64,000 nt of DNA from Methylobacterium sp. Leaf123 (GCF_001423405.1 NZ_LMNS01000001.1:124500-188499), one strand, 5' to 3'; positions 48,478 through 57,396 are shown, counted from the first letter of the stretch. Notes: generated by a model not told the origin, from the sequence alone. Translations and numbers: made by a program.

Positions 48478-49482
48478 CTAGGAGCCGACCTTTTCGCGGG
48501 CCAGCCGTTCGAGCACCTGCTTCAGCTCGCGCTCCCGGGCGGCCTGGGCCTCGACCCAGTCGCGGATCATCTGCTGCTCGGCCCGCATATGCTGCACGAG
48601 ACCCTGGATGCCCTCGGCGAGGTTGGTCATGGCCTGGGTCGCGCCCCGGCCCCCGGCGCCCTCGGCGATGACGCCGCTCAGGCGGTCCACCGCCGCCTGC
48701 AACTCGCGGGCGATGGTCGGGTCGTATTCCGGCGCCGGGCGCGCCGCGACGGCGGTCGTGGCGACCGCCTGTTCCTCGCCGGAGACGAGCCAGTCTTCCA
48801 GCTCGTTATGGAAGCGCGAATGCGCCTGACCCGCCTGCAGGTCGAGGAAACCGACGATCAAGGAGGAGGCGAGGCCGAACAGTGAGGCGGAGAAGGCGAG
48901 GCCGATGCCCGACAGCGGCACCGCGAGCCCGCTCTTGAGTTCGTCGAACATCACCGCCGCGTCGCCGCCACCGCGCATGCCGCCGATCACCGAGCCGACC
49001 GCCGAGAGGGTCTCGATCAGGCCCCAGAACGTGCCGAGCAGGCCGAGCAGGATCAGGATGCCGGCGATGTAGCGCAGGATCTCGCGGCCCTCGTCGAGCC
49101 GCACCGCGGTGGTGTCGAGATGCGCGCGGGTGGATGAGAGCGTCATCCCATCGCGCCGCGCTACAATGGCGGGCAGCAGGGGGGCGAGCAGGGCCGGCCG
49201 GTCCTTCGGGTTCTGCCCGGCGGCGACCGCGTTGACGTAGCGCACCTCGCGAAACAGCCGCGTCACCTGACCGAAGGCGAGCAGAACCGCGATCAGCAGC
49301 ACACCGAGGATCAGCCCGTTCAGGCCCGGATTGGCGAGGAAGGCCGGGGTGATCTGCTTGTAGAGGACGAAGGCGAGGAAGCCCGCGAGCGCGAGGAACA
49401 CCAGCATCCGCACCAGCGTCATGCCGGGCTTGGCCAGGGGAGGCGTGTCGGAGGACGCGGAACGGGCCGCCATCGGGTCCAT
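48478..49482 (-). CDS. MotA/TolQ/ExbB-like proton channel protein
   Basis: A 334-residue inner-membrane protein with four main helices: near 25-45 (LVFLALAGFLAFVLY), 53-72, 138-158 (YIAGILILLGLLGTFWGLIE) and 185-215 (GIGLAFSASLFGLASSLIVG). The LLGLLGTFWGLIETL and SGLAVPLSGIGLAFSASLFG blocks are the MotA/TolQ/ExbB channel signature. The C-terminal 100 residues are cytoplasmic and helical. With the adjacent MotB/OmpA-like gene it makes a two-gene envelope-spanning motor. No flagellar, tol, exb or defence genes are adjacent, so its task is unknown. Confidence 0.88.
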   Translation of the reverse strand: MDPMAARSASSDTPPLAKPGMTLVRMLVFLALAGFLAFVLYKQITPAFLANPGLNGLILGVLLIAVLLAFGQVTRLFREVRYVNAVAAGQNPKDRPALLAPLLPAIVARRDGMTLSSTRAHLDTTAVRLDEGREILRYIAGILILLGLLGTFWGLIETLSAVGSVIGGMRGGGDAAVMFDELKSGLAVPLSGIGLAFSASLFGLASSLIVGFLDLQAGQAHSRFHNELEDWLVSGEEQAVATTAVAARPAPEYDPTIARELQAAVDRLSGVIAEGAGGRGATQAMTNLAEGIQGLVQHMRAEQQMIRDWVEAQAARERELKQVLERLAREKVGS

Positions 49483-49634
49483 ACTCGTGTTGGGCCTGAC
49501 GCCGGAACCGGCGGCACCGCTGTGTCGAAACCGGCTGCACTGTGGCCGCTCGGTCTATCGCGATCAAGTCGCGGTGCCGTATCGTTCAACGAGCATTCGA
49601 GCGAGGACGACCCAAGGCTGCGAAGGGATCGGCC

Positions 49635-50456
49635 TCAATCCCACTCGAGCGGCCAGGTCTCCTCGAGATGGGGGCCGAGGCGCACGGCCCAGACGCGCTT
49701 GGCCAGCCCCGTGGCGTCGTCGGTCTCGACCGCGATGCCGCAGAGCGTCCCCTCGCCGGTCGCCGCTTCCAGCCGCGAGCCCGGCGTCTTCTGAAGGAAG
49801 CGGCGCACCGGCTCGTCCTTCTGCATGCCGAGCACGGAATCGTAGTCGCCGCACATCCCGGCATCCGACAGGTAGGCGGTGCCGTGGGGCAGGACGCGGT
49901 GATCGGCGGTCGGCGCGTGGGTGTGGGTGCCGACCACAAGGGTGGCGCGGCCGTCGAGGAAATGCCCCATGGCCTGCTTCTCGCTGGTGGCCTCGGCGTG
50001 CATGTCGACGATCACCGCATCCGCCGCCGCGCCGAGCGGGCAGGCGTCGAGTTCGCGGTCGGCTGCGGCGAAGGGGTCGTCGAGCGGGTCGAGATAGATC
50101 CGGCCCATCACGTTGACGACGAGGACGCGCGCGCCGCGGGACGTCTCGATCACCGTGGCACCGCGGCCCGGCGTGCCCGGCGGGTAGTTCGCCGGGCGGA
50201 TCAGCCGCGGCTGGCGGGCGATGAAGACGAGCGCCTCGCGCTGGTCGAAGGAGTGGTTGCCGAGCGTCACCGCGTCGGCGCCGGCCTGGAGAATCTCGTC
50301 GCAGATCGATTCGGTGATGCCGAAGCCGCCCGCCGCGTTCTCGCCGTTGATGACGACGCAGTCGAGCCGCCAGCGCTCGCGTAAGGACGGCAGACGTTCG
50401 GTAACGGCGTGGCGGCCGGGACGTCCGACGATGTCGCCGAGGAAGAGGATGCGCAT
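49635..50456 (-). CDS. YmdB-type metallophosphoesterase (TIGR00282)
   Basis: A 273-residue binuclear metal phosphoesterase. Motifs in order: MRILFLGDIVGRPGR, VVINGENAAGGFGIT, ADAVTLGNHSFDQRE, VIVDMHAEATSEKQAM and VVGTHTHAPTADHRVLP. Bacillus YmdB is a cyclic-nucleotide phosphodiesterase affecting RNA turnover and biofilm; conservation of all motifs suggests a similar reaction here. It is downstream of fthC on the same strand, separated by a family B repeat. Confidence 0.93.
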   Translation of the reverse strand: MRILFLGDIVGRPGRHAVTERLPSLRERWRLDCVVINGENAAGGFGITESICDEILQAGADAVTLGNHSFDQREALVFIARQPRLIRPANYPPGTPGRGATVIETSRGARVLVVNVMGRIYLDPLDDPFAAADRELDACPLGAAADAVIVDMHAEATSEKQAMGHFLDGRATLVVGTHTHAPTADHRVLPHGTAYLSDAGMCGDYDSVLGMQKDEPVRRFLQKTPGSRLEAATGEGTLCGIAVETDDATGLAKRVWAVRLGPHLEETWPLEWD

Positions 50457-50459
50457 GCA

Positions 50460-50505
50460 GCATCGGCCCGAAAGGTGGTCGCCGGCCTCTCGGAAGAGCC
50501 GATGC
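50460..50505. repeat. Intergenic hairpin repeat, family B, copy 5
   Basis: GCATCGGC (50460-50467) and GCCGATGC (50498-50505) close a stem around CCGAAAGGTGG...CCTCTCGG. It lies between fthC and the YmdB-type gene. Confidence 0.75.
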
Positions 50506-50521
50506 GAGCCAAATGAAAGGT

Positions 50522-51112
50522 CTAGCTCTGCCGGAGCGGCACGGGACCGGCCTCGGTCACGAGATGGTCGAGCGGGCGGTCATGGGGTTCAGCCGGGACA
50601 TGTGCAATCTCCTGGACGGAGAAGGCGATGCCCACGGTCAGCACCGGGCCGTTCTTCGAGAGCCGCTCGATCGCCTGATCGTAATAGCCCGCGCCGTAGC
50701 CGATGCGCTGGCCCGCGCGGTCGAAGGCGGCGAGCGGCACGATCAGGGCGGTGGGGTCGAGCGGGGGGAGGTCGTCGCGGGGCTCGCTGAGGCCAAAGCC
50801 GCCCTTCACCAATTCCTCGCCCGCGCGCCATTCGCGGAAGACGAGGCCTTGCTTGGTGACCTTCGGCAGAGCGACCCGCTGGCCGCGGGCGAACAGGCGC
50901 TCGATCAGCGGGCGCGGGTCGATCTCGGAGCGGATCGGCCAGAAGGCGCCGACCAGCGGCGCCTGCGCGAGTTCGGGCAGGGCCGCGATGATCTCGGCGG
51001 CGCGCAACGAGCCGGCCCTGCGGGCCTCGGGCGAAAGCGCGTCACGGCGCTTCAGTGCCTCGGCGCGGAGGCTCGCCTTCAGGGAGCGTTCGGGAGAAGA
51101 GTGCGGAGCCAC
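50522..51112 (-). CDS. fthC: 5-formyltetrahydrofolate cyclo-ligase
   Basis: A 196-residue ATP-dependent enzyme converting 5-formyl-THF to 5,10-methenyl-THF, useful in a methylotroph with heavy C1 traffic. The ATP motif is SLKASLRAEALKRRDAL, and GAFWPIRSEIDPRPLI is the folate region. The glycine-rich signature RIGYGAGYYDQAIERL is near the C-terminus. It lies in the conserved order zapA, 6S RNA, fthC. Confidence 0.95.
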   Translation of the reverse strand: MAPHSSPERSLKASLRAEALKRRDALSPEARRAGSLRAAEIIAALPELAQAPLVGAFWPIRSEIDPRPLIERLFARGQRVALPKVTKQGLVFREWRAGEELVKGGFGLSEPRDDLPPLDPTALIVPLAAFDRAGQRIGYGAGYYDQAIERLSKNGPVLTVGIAFSVQEIAHVPAEPHDRPLDHLVTEAGPVPLRQS

Positions 51113-51154
51113 GTGAGCCGTTGGAGTGTCGATCCCGGGAAACCTACAGTGTAG

Positions 51155-51297
51155 GTGGGCGCCGTGTTGGCCAAGTCCACGGACAAGGCCAGTGACAGCT
51201 CCCTGGGGAGTCGATAAGGCCCCGGGGAAAGTTCTCCTGACGAACTCTGCAGCCCCGCCCGCCAGAGATAGACGCGCTCGCGTCCCGGCGCCAGGGG
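51155..51297 (-). ncRNA. ssrS: Candidate 6S RNA
   Basis: The 258-base gap between zapA and fthC is the classical 6S RNA position in proteobacteria. On the minus strand the ends can pair (TGGCGCCG near 51294 with CGGCGCCCA near 51160, one bulge). The interior has GGCGGGCGGGGCTGC and several short stems around CCCCGGGG and CTCCCCAGGGAG, giving a rod of about 145 nt. Boundaries are estimates. 6S RNA binds the housekeeping RNA polymerase holoenzyme. Confidence 0.55.
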
Positions 51298-51370
51298 GCG
51301 ATCGCGTGATGCCTCAGAAATTCGAAGCCGGCGCGACGATCCGGCCGACCTTGGACGGCCCGTACGTCGT

Positions 51371-51742
51371 TCAACCGCCGCGGTCGGCCTCGCCCTTGCC
51401 GCTCGATGAGCCGCCGGGCTGGCCCGACAGCGCGCGGGCGAGGCGGTCGATCCGCTCGGCGGCGATGCCCACACCGCTCGCGAGCCGGGCCTGATCGGCC
51501 GCGCCCTGGGCCGCGTGCTGTTCCAAGTCGGCGATACGGCGGCGGGCTTCGAGCAGTTCGTCGGCCAGCGTCAGCGAGGCCATAACGTGAAGCCGCATGT
51601 CGCCGATCTCGCCGAAGGTGCCGCGCATCTCGGTGACACGGTCGTCGAAGCTCTTGGCCAAGGCCGCGAGATGGTCTTCCTCGCCGGGGCCGCAGGCCAT
51701 CCGGTAGCTCTTGCCCGCGATGGTGACGTTGACGTGCGGCAT
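51371..51742 (-). CDS. zapA: Cell division protein ZapA
   Basis: A 123-residue ZapA, which cross-links FtsZ filaments at the division ring. The N-terminal MPHVNVTIAGKSYRMACGPG and the helix LAALAKSFDDRVTEMRG are typical. A coiled coil follows to about residue 110 (ADELLEARRRIADLEQ), then a glycine/serine tail. It lies 23 bases downstream of the DUF4164 gene and upstream of the 6S candidate. Confidence 0.94.
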   Translation of the reverse strand: MPHVNVTIAGKSYRMACGPGEEDHLAALAKSFDDRVTEMRGTFGEIGDMRLHVMASLTLADELLEARRRIADLEQHAAQGAADQARLASGVGIAAERIDRLARALSGQPGGSSSGKGEADRGG

Positions 51743-51765
51743 CCGCGTTTGAACCTGACTCGAAC

Positions 51766-52086
51766 TCAGCGCCCGGACGGGCCGGACAGGACGTCTTCCA
51801 CCGTCTCGATGGCGCGATCGAGGCGACGGTTGACCTCGCCGGTCGTGGAATTCATCCGGGCGAGCCGTGCGCCCGCCGCATCGAGTTCGGCGGCGAGCCG
51901 CACCCGGTCCTCCTCCAGCAGGGCGAATTCCGTCTCCCGGTCGCCGCGGCTGGGCTCGGCTTCGAGCTTGCGGGCCACCGCCGTCTCGAGCAGCGCCAGC
52001 GCCGTATCGAGCCGGTGCAGGGCCTCTTCCAGCCCGACGCCGTCCTGCCTCCTGCCCTGCGCCGCCTTCGTATCCGCTCGCGCCAT
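51766..52086 (-). CDS. DUF4164 family coiled-coil protein
   Basis: A 106-residue, almost wholly helical coiled-coil protein (LEEALHRLDTALALLETAVA and EFALLEEDRVRLAAELDAAG). DUF4164 genes sit directly before zapA in Hyphomicrobiales, which suggests a division-ring accessory role similar to ZapB, though this is unproven. Start ATG 52086 was chosen for family length. Confidence 0.85.
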   Translation of the reverse strand: MARADTKAAQGRRQDGVGLEEALHRLDTALALLETAVARKLEAEPSRGDRETEFALLEEDRVRLAAELDAAGARLARMNSTTGEVNRRLDRAIETVEDVLSGPSGR

Positions 52087-52562
52087 ATTAACCCGTCGAT
52101 TGCCGTCTGATCGGAGCCCGCCAGGAAACGCCTGCCACGAAACGCGCCTCGCGCCGCGGCGGCCAGATCGCAAACGGCCGGCGGCGGAAGGACTTTCGCG
52201 GTACTCCGAACCCTCGATGCGAACAGGTTTCAGCCAAGCGCATTCGAAATTCCAGACAATTCACAGGCTTGCCCCCGATCTTTGACAGCCTCGGGCGCCA
52301 TGTTAGAGAGCCGGCGCCCGGCCCCGATCCCCCGGCGCGGGGCCGCCCTACGGATTCTCCAGACCGTGACTTTTCCCGGCTCCCCGCTCAGACCGTCCGC
52401 CGACCGGACGTCTGCGGGCCGCCTCACGGTTCATCCCCCGTTCAGTGCCGCCCCGCTTGGAGCGGTCTCATCGTCATCGGGCGCCGCGCGCGACAGCCGC
52501 CGGCTGGCCCGACCGTTGTTCCATCGGCGCGCGGGTGCGCCCCATTTCGAAGGAGTCACGCC
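52087..52562. other. Divergent region between DUF4164 and gap
   Basis: These 476 bases hold no gene I can support; the gap frame is open upstream but carries no family sequence there. A good sigma-70-type promoter for gap lies at 52282-52309, giving a leader of about 245 bases. A transketolase gene, often upstream of gap, is absent. Confidence 0.55.
52282..52309 (+). promoter_or_regulatory. Candidate promoter of the gap operon
   Basis: TTGACA (52282-52287), a perfect -35 element, is followed after 16 bases by TAGAGA (52304-52309). It lies about 250 bases upstream of the gap start codon. Confidence 0.45.
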
Positions 52563-53570
52563 GTGACCGTCAAGGTTGCCATCAACGGGTTCGGGCGCAT
52601 CGGCCGTAACGTGCTGCGCGCCATCGTCGAAGCCGGCCGCACCGATATCGAGGTCGTCGCGATCAACGATCTCGGCCCGGTCGAGACCAACGCCCACCTG
52701 CTGCGCTACGATTCCGTGCATGGCCGCTTCCCGGCCGAGGTCGCGGTCGAGGGTGACGACATCGTCATCAACGGCAAGCGCATCCGCGTCACCGCCGTGC
52801 GCAACCCGGCCGAGCTGCCCCACCGCGAGCTCGGTGTCGACATCGCGCTGGAATGCACCGGCATCTTCACCTCGAAGGACAAGGCGAAGGCCCATCTCGA
52901 TGCGGGCGCCAAGCGCGTCCTCGTCTCGGCGCCTGCCGACGGGGCCGACCTCACGGTCGTCTACGGCGTGAACCACGACAAGCTCACCGCCGAGCACCTC
53001 GTTGTGTCCAACGCCTCCTGCACCACGAACTGCCTTGCGCCCGTGGCACAGGTGCTGAACGACACGGTGGGGATCGAGCGTGGCTTCATGACCACGATCC
53101 ACTCCTACACCAACGACCAGCCCTCGCTGGACCAGATGCACAAGGATCTCTACCGGGCCCGCGCCGCGGCCCTGTCGATGATCCCGACCTCCACGGGCGC
53201 GGCCAAGGCCGTCGGCCTCGTCCTGCCGGAGCTGAAGGGCAAGCTCGACGGCACCGCGATCCGCGTGCCGACCCCGAACGTCTCGGCGGTCGATCTCGTG
53301 TTCACGGCGAAGCGCGAGACCTCGGTCCAGGAGATCAACGACGCGATTAAGGCGGCGGCTGCCGGCCCGCTCAAGGGTGTGCTCGGCGTGACCGACCGTC
53401 CGAACGTGTCGATCGACTTCAACCACGATCCGCACTCGTCCACCTTCCACCTCGACCAGACCAAGGTCATGGACGGCACCTTCGTGCGCATCCTGTCCTG
53501 GTACGACAACGAGTGGGGCTTCTCGAACCGCATGGCCGACACCGCCGTGGCCATGGCCAAGCTGATCTGA
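52563..53570 (+). CDS. gap: Glyceraldehyde-3-phosphate dehydrogenase
   Basis: A 335-residue type I enzyme of glycolysis/gluconeogenesis. NAD-binding [12 protein letters not shown] is at the N-terminus. The catalytic C153 is in [14 protein letters not shown] and H180 is in [15 protein letters not shown]36 in AINDL favours NAD over NADP, though the [17 protein letters not shown] context is also that of Calvin-type homologues. The start is GTG 52563 with an AAGGAG ribosome binding site. First gene of a gap–membrane protein–pgk–fba run. Confidence 0.96.
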   Translation: MTVKVAINGFGRIGRNVLRAIVEAGRTDIEVVAINDLGPVETNAHLLRYDSVHGRFPAEVAVEGDDIVINGKRIRVTAVRNPAELPHRELGVDIALECTGIFTSKDKAKAHLDAGAKRVLVSAPADGADLTVVYGVNHDKLTAEHLVVSNASCTTNCLAPVAQVLNDTVGIERGFMTTIHSYTNDQPSLDQMHKDLYRARAAALSMIPTSTGAAKAVGLVLPELKGKLDGTAIRVPTPNVSAVDLVFTAKRETSVQEINDAIKAAAAGPLKGVLGVTDRPNVSIDFNHDPHSSTFHLDQTKVMDGTFVRILSWYDNEWGFSNRMADTAVAMAKLI

Positions 53571-53591
53571 CGCTCTAGCTACGCCTGTCGA

Positions 53592-53622
53592 GGGGCGGCC
53601 GGCCGTTGGGGCCGGCCGCCCC
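53592..53622 (+). terminator. 13-bp perfect hairpin after gap
   Basis: GGGGCGGCCGGCC (53592-53604) and GGCCGGCCGCCCC (53610-53622) pair perfectly over loop GTTGG. No T run follows, so it may be an mRNA-end stabiliser or processing barrier rather than a true terminator. Confidence 0.6.
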
Positions 53623-53652
53623 CGATCGTCTTCGAGTTCCCACAGAGTACCT

Positions 53653-53714
53653 CACGAAACGCCCGCTGACTGACCGCCGCTCGTCTGCCGTGACGGTGAA
53701 GCGGGCGTTTCGTG
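53653..53714 (+). promoter_or_regulatory. 15-bp perfect hairpin with 32-base loop upstream of the membrane protein gene
   Basis: CACGAAACGCCCGCT (53653-53667) and AGCGGGCGTTTCGTG (53700-53714) are perfectly complementary. The loop itself can fold (CCGT/ACGG). It ends 50 bases before the start codon at 53765. Confidence 0.6.
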
Positions 53715-53764
53715 CGAGACACTCAGGCGAGCCCGGCTCGCCAAAGCTTCAAGGTGCGTACGCG

Positions 53765-54283
53765 ATGACCGAGACCTCGCCGGCCAAGCCTTCCGGGACC
53801 GACTTCATCCCCGCTGCCTCTTCCTCTTCCGCGCCGCCCGCCACCGTGACGCCTGCCGCCGCGTCGCCGAGCGTCGGCAAGGCCGAGCTGCCCGCTTCCG
53901 GCGCCGTCAACCACGCCGACCAGCTCGCCCGCATCGAGGACAAGACGGCGCGCATCGAGGACAAGTACGCCCGCTCCGAGGCGCTGCTCTCGCGCGTCGA
54001 GGAGAAGGTCGAGTCGGCCTCGGCCCGGATGAACGACGCCGCCCGGCAAGTCGATCTCTCGTCCCTGCGCAGCGAAGTCCGCACCCTGTCCGACCGGGTC
54101 GGCCGTCTGCCCGGCACCGGCGCCCTCGTTCTCACCGCCATCATCACCGCCGTGCTCACCGTCGCGCTGATGGTCGCCGTGCAGCGGCTGAATCTCGACC
54201 GGATGCTGCCGCACAGCGTCGGCGGCCAGAGCCAGACGACGCCCGCCACTCCGTCGTCCAATCCCCCTGCCTCCAACCCGTAG
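53765..54283 (+). CDS. Coiled-coil protein with C-terminal membrane helix, between gap and pgk
   Basis: A 172-residue protein. The N-terminal 50 residues are Ala/Pro/Ser-rich and disordered. A coiled coil (55-120) contains the near-repeat LARIEDKTARIEDKYARSEA. Residues 121-142 (GALVLTAIITAVLTVALMVAV) are a membrane helix, with a short Pro/Ser tail outside. No enzyme motif is present. It lies 15 bases before pgk and may be co-translated with it. The role of a membrane protein inside a glycolytic operon is unknown; a membrane tether is only a guess. Confidence 0.75.
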   Translation: MTETSPAKPSGTDFIPAASSSSAPPATVTPAAASPSVGKAELPASGAVNHADQLARIEDKTARIEDKYARSEALLSRVEEKVESASARMNDAARQVDLSSLRSEVRTLSDRVGRLPGTGALVLTAIITAVLTVALMVAVQRLNLDRMLPHSVGGQSQTTPATPSSNPPASNP

Positions 54284-54298
54284 AAGTCAGACGCAGCC

Positions 54299-55501
54299 AT
54301 GACGGATTTCCGCACCCTCGACGATGCCGGCCCGCTCCAGGGCAAGCGCGTGCTGCTGCGCGTCGATCTCAACGTGCCGATGGAGGGCGGACGCGTCACC
54401 GACGCGACCCGGATCGAGCGCATCGTGCCGACGATCCAAGAGATCGCCGATGCGGGCGGGCGGGTGATCCTGCTGGCGCATTTCGGCCGCCCCAAGGGCA
54501 AGCCGGACCCGAAGGAGTCGCTCAAGCCGATCCTCTCGACGCTCTCGGAGAAGCTCGGGCGGCCGGTGGCGTTCGGTGAGGATTGCGTCGGCGAGGCCGC
54601 CGCTTCAGCCGTCGCTGCCCTGAAGGATGGCGACGTGCTCCTCCTCGAAAACACCCGCTACCATGCGGGCGAGGAGAAGAACGATCCCGACTTCGCCAAG
54701 GCGCTGGCGGCCAACGGCGACATCTACGTCAACGAGGCGTTCTCCGCCGCCCACCGCGCGCATGCCTCGACGGAAGGGCTTGCCCGCCTGCTGCCGGCCT
54801 ATGCCGGGCGCCTGATGCAGGCCGAGCTCGATGCGCTCACCAAGGGCCTCGAAGCGCCGGCCCGCCCGGTGATCGCCATCGTCGGCGGCGCCAAGGTCTC
54901 GACCAAGATCGACCTGCTCGAAAACCTCGTCGCCAAGGTCGACATGCTGGTGATCGGCGGCGGCATGGCCAACACCTTCCTGCACGCGCAGGGCAAGGAT
55001 GTCGGCAAGTCGCTCTGCGAGAAGGATCTCGCCGAGACCGCCAAGCGCATCCTGGCCGCGGCCAAGGAGAAGAACTGCACCATCATCCTGCCGGTCGATG
55101 CGCTGATCGCCCGCGAGTTCAAGGCCAATGCCGAGAACGAGACCGTGCCGGTCGATGCCGTGCCCTCCGACGCGATGATCCTCGATGTCGGCGCCTCCTC
55201 GATCGCGACGATCGACGGCGCCATCGAGGAAGCCCGCACGCTGGTCTGGAACGGCCCGCTCGGCGCCTTCGAGCTGACGCCCTTCGACACCGGCACGGTC
55301 GCGGTCGCCCAGCACGCCGCCCGGCGCACCAAGGCCGGCCAGCTCGTCAGCGTGGCGGGCGGCGGCGACACCGTGGCGGCCCTCAACCATGCAGGCGTGG
55401 GCGAGGACTTCTCCTACGTCTCCACGGCCGGTGGCGCCTTCCTCGAATGGCTGGAGGGCAAGGAGCTGCCCGGCGTCGAGGCGTTGCGCGCCCAGGGCTG
55501 A
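54299..55501 (+). CDS. pgk: Phosphoglycerate kinase
   Basis: A 400-residue kinase that interconverts 1,3-bisphosphoglycerate and 3-phosphoglycerate with ADP/ATP. The signature [18 protein letters not shown] is at 16-33. [28 protein letters not shown] and [16 protein letters not shown] follow, and the nucleotide-side [13 protein letters not shown] is near the C-terminus. Length and all motifs are normal. Confidence 0.98.
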   Translation: MTDFRTLDDAGPLQGKRVLLRVDLNVPMEGGRVTDATRIERIVPTIQEIADAGGRVILLAHFGRPKGKPDPKESLKPILSTLSEKLGRPVAFGEDCVGEAAASAVAALKDGDVLLLENTRYHAGEEKNDPDFAKALAANGDIYVNEAFSAAHRAHASTEGLARLLPAYAGRLMQAELDALTKGLEAPARPVIAIVGGAKVSTKIDLLENLVAKVDMLVIGGGMANTFLHAQGKDVGKSLCEKDLAETAKRILAAAKEKNCTIILPVDALIAREFKANAENETVPVDAVPSDAMILDVGASSIATIDGAIEEARTLVWNGPLGAFELTPFDTGTVAVAQHAARRTKAGQLVSVAGGGDTVAALNHAGVGEDFSYVSTAGGAFLEWLEGKELPGVEALRAQG

Positions 55502-55577
55502 AGACCGGATCAGCCGCCCGGTCAAGCGGGCGGCGACGCCGACAAACGCGCGGATTTTTCAGCGCCTGGCCGCAGGC

Positions 55578-55611
55578 TTGCTGCACCGGGCACCTATATA
55601 GGCCGCAGCAA
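55578..55611 (+). promoter_or_regulatory. Nested palindrome upstream of fba
   Basis: The outer arms TTGCTGC (55578-55584) and GCAGCAA (55605-55611) enclose the perfect 10-bp palindrome CCTATATAGG (55593-55602), an AT island in GC-rich DNA. It lies 43 bases before the fba ATG. It could be an operator or an internal promoter of the operon. Confidence 0.4.
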
Positions 55612-55653
55612 GGGACAGGCCCGGCTGAGGCCGCATCGCACGAGGATCGAACC

Positions 55654-56721
55654 ATGGCACGCATCACTCTCCGGCAGCTCCTCGATCACGCCGCCGAGTA
55701 CGGCTACGGCGTGCCTGCGTTCAACCTGAACAACATGGAGCAGGGGCTCGCCATCATGGCGGCGGCGGATGCCACCGACTCGCCGGTGATCCTCCAGGCG
55801 AGCCGCGGCGCGCGCGCCTATGCCAACGACGTGGTGCTCGCCAAGCTCATCGACGGCCTCGTCGAGATCTACCCGCATATCCCCGTCTGCATGCATCTCG
55901 ACCACGGCAACAACGAAGCCACCTGCGCCACCGCGATCCAGTACGGCTTCACCTCGGTGATGATGGATGGCTCGCTCAAGGCCGACGGCAAGACTCCGGC
56001 CGACTACAATTACAACGTCGAGATCACCCGCAACGTCACCAAGATGGCCCATTGGGCCGGCGTCTCGGTCGAGGGCGAACTCGGCGTGCTCGGCTCGCTG
56101 GAGAGCGGCCAGGGCGAGGCCGAGGACGGCCACGGCGCTGAGGGCGTGCTCTCCCACGATCAGCTCCTGACCGACCCGGACGAGGCGGTGAAGTTCGTGG
56201 CCGCCACCAAGGTCGATGCGTTGGCCGTGGCCATGGGCACCAGCCACGGCGCCTACAAGTTCACGCGCAAGCCCGACGGCGACGTGCTCGCCATGGGCGT
56301 GATCGAGGAGATCCACCGCCGCCTGCCGACGACCCACCTCGTCATGCACGGCTCCTCCTCGGTGCCGCAGGACCTTCAGGACATCATCAACCAGTATGGC
56401 GGCGAGATGAAGCCGACCTGGGGTGTGCCGGTGGAGGAGATCCAGCGCGGCATCAAGCACGGCGTGCGCAAGATCAACATCGACACCGACAACCGCATGG
56501 CGATGACCGGCCAGATCCGGAAGGTGCTGACCGAGAACCCCTCCGAGTTCGATCCGCGCAAGTACCTGAAGCCCGCCATGGAGGCGATGACCAAGCTGTG
56601 CCGCCAGCGCTTCGAGGAGTTCAACACCGCCGGTCAGGGCTCGAAGATCCGTCCGATCTCGGTCGCCGACATGGCCAAGCGCTACGCCAGTGGCTCGCTC
56701 GACCCGAAGATCGACGCCTGA
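55654..56721 (+). CDS. fba: Class II fructose-bisphosphate aldolase, Calvin-cycle type
   Basis: A 355-residue zinc aldolase that splits or forms fructose-1,6-bisphosphate, and often sedoheptulose bisphosphate. The metal and base site is [13 protein letters not shown] (D83, H84). [19 protein letters not shown] is the phosphate loop, VEGELGVLG carries a zinc-side glutamate, and [12 protein letters not shown] and [13 protein letters not shown] complete the site. This form is the one called Cbb/Fba subtype A. The start ATG 55654 was chosen for the family N-terminus. Confidence 0.97.
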   Translation: MARITLRQLLDHAAEYGYGVPAFNLNNMEQGLAIMAAADATDSPVILQASRGARAYANDVVLAKLIDGLVEIYPHIPVCMHLDHGNNEATCATAIQYGFTSVMMDGSLKADGKTPADYNYNVEITRNVTKMAHWAGVSVEGELGVLGSLESGQGEAEDGHGAEGVLSHDQLLTDPDEAVKFVAATKVDALAVAMGTSHGAYKFTRKPDGDVLAMGVIEEIHRRLPTTHLVMHGSSSVPQDLQDIINQYGGEMKPTWGVPVEEIQRGIKHGVRKINIDTDNRMAMTGQIRKVLTENPSEFDPRKYLKPAMEAMTKLCRQRFEEFNTAGQGSKIRPISVADMAKRYASGSLDPKIDA

Positions 56722-56727
56722 TCCGTC

Positions 56728-57396
56728 ATGGCTGAATCAGAGTCGACTGCGGCCCGGCCCCGCCTCGCCCTCCTCACCCCCTACGGTCTCGGCGCCTCCG
56801 AGGCCGAGGCGACCGCGCAGGCGCTCGACGCCGCCTGCGCTGCGGGGGACGTCGCGGCGGTGATCCTGCGGCTGGCGGCGTCCGACGAGCGCAGCCTCAT
56901 CGCCCTCGTCAAGCGACTGGCCCCCCCGGCGCAGGAGCGCGGCGCGGCGGTGCTCGTCTCCGTGCCGGGCTTTGCCGGCGACATCGTCTCTGTCGCGGCC
57001 CGCGGCGGGGCCGACGGGGTGCATCTCGACCGCGCCGACGAAGAGGCCCTGCGCGATCTGCGCGGGCGCCTGCGCGATGGCCGCATCCTCGGGACCGGCG
57101 GCGTGCTCGGCTCGCGCAACGCGGCGATGGTCGCGGGCGAGACCGGCGTCGATTACCTGATGGTCGGCGGCCTCTTCCCCGACGGCGTCGCGCCCGATGC
57201 CGAGGAGGTGCGCGAGCGCGCCGCGTGGTGGGCCGAGATCTTCGAGACACCCTGCATCGCGGTGTCGACCGCCGCCGAGGATGTCCCGGCGCTCGTGCTG
57301 ACGGGTTCCGAGTTCATCGGGCTCGAAAGCCCCCTTTGGCTCGATGACCCCGAGGGGGTTCGGGCCGCACAGGCGCAGCTCGACAAGGCACGATGA
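56728..57396 (+). CDS. Degenerate thiamine-phosphate-synthase-like protein
   Basis: A 222-residue TIM barrel resembling ThiE, retaining GGADGVHLDRADEEALRDL and the GVDYLMVGGLFPDG strand. Several ThiE catalytic residues look replaced: the QLRxK substrate strand reads VILRLAASDE, the Ser-x-His loop reads GTGGVLGSRN, and the GPxFxTxTK pyrophosphate loop lacks the lysine. So it is unlikely to make thiamine phosphate. I recall such proteins directly after fba in Hyphomicrobiales. It starts 7 bases after fba and overlaps the next gene by 4 bases. Confidence 0.8.
   Translation: MAESESTAARPRLALLTPYGLGASEAEATAQALDAACAAGDVAAVILRLAASDERSLIALVKRLAPPAQERGAAVLVSVPGFAGDIVSVAARGGADGVHLDRADEEALRDLRGRLRDGRILGTGGVLGSRNAAMVAGETGVDYLMVGGLFPDGVAPDAEEVRERAAWWAEIFETPCIAVSTAAEDVPALVLTGSEFIGLESPLWLDDPEGVRAAQAQLDKAR

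Noticed and set aside
47464..49482. Zorya-type anti-phage system
   Set aside because: Only ZorA/ZorB-like parts are present. No ZorC, ZorD or ZorE-like helicase or nuclease gene is adjacent; the neighbours are a desulfhydrase-like enzyme and a phosphodiesterase.
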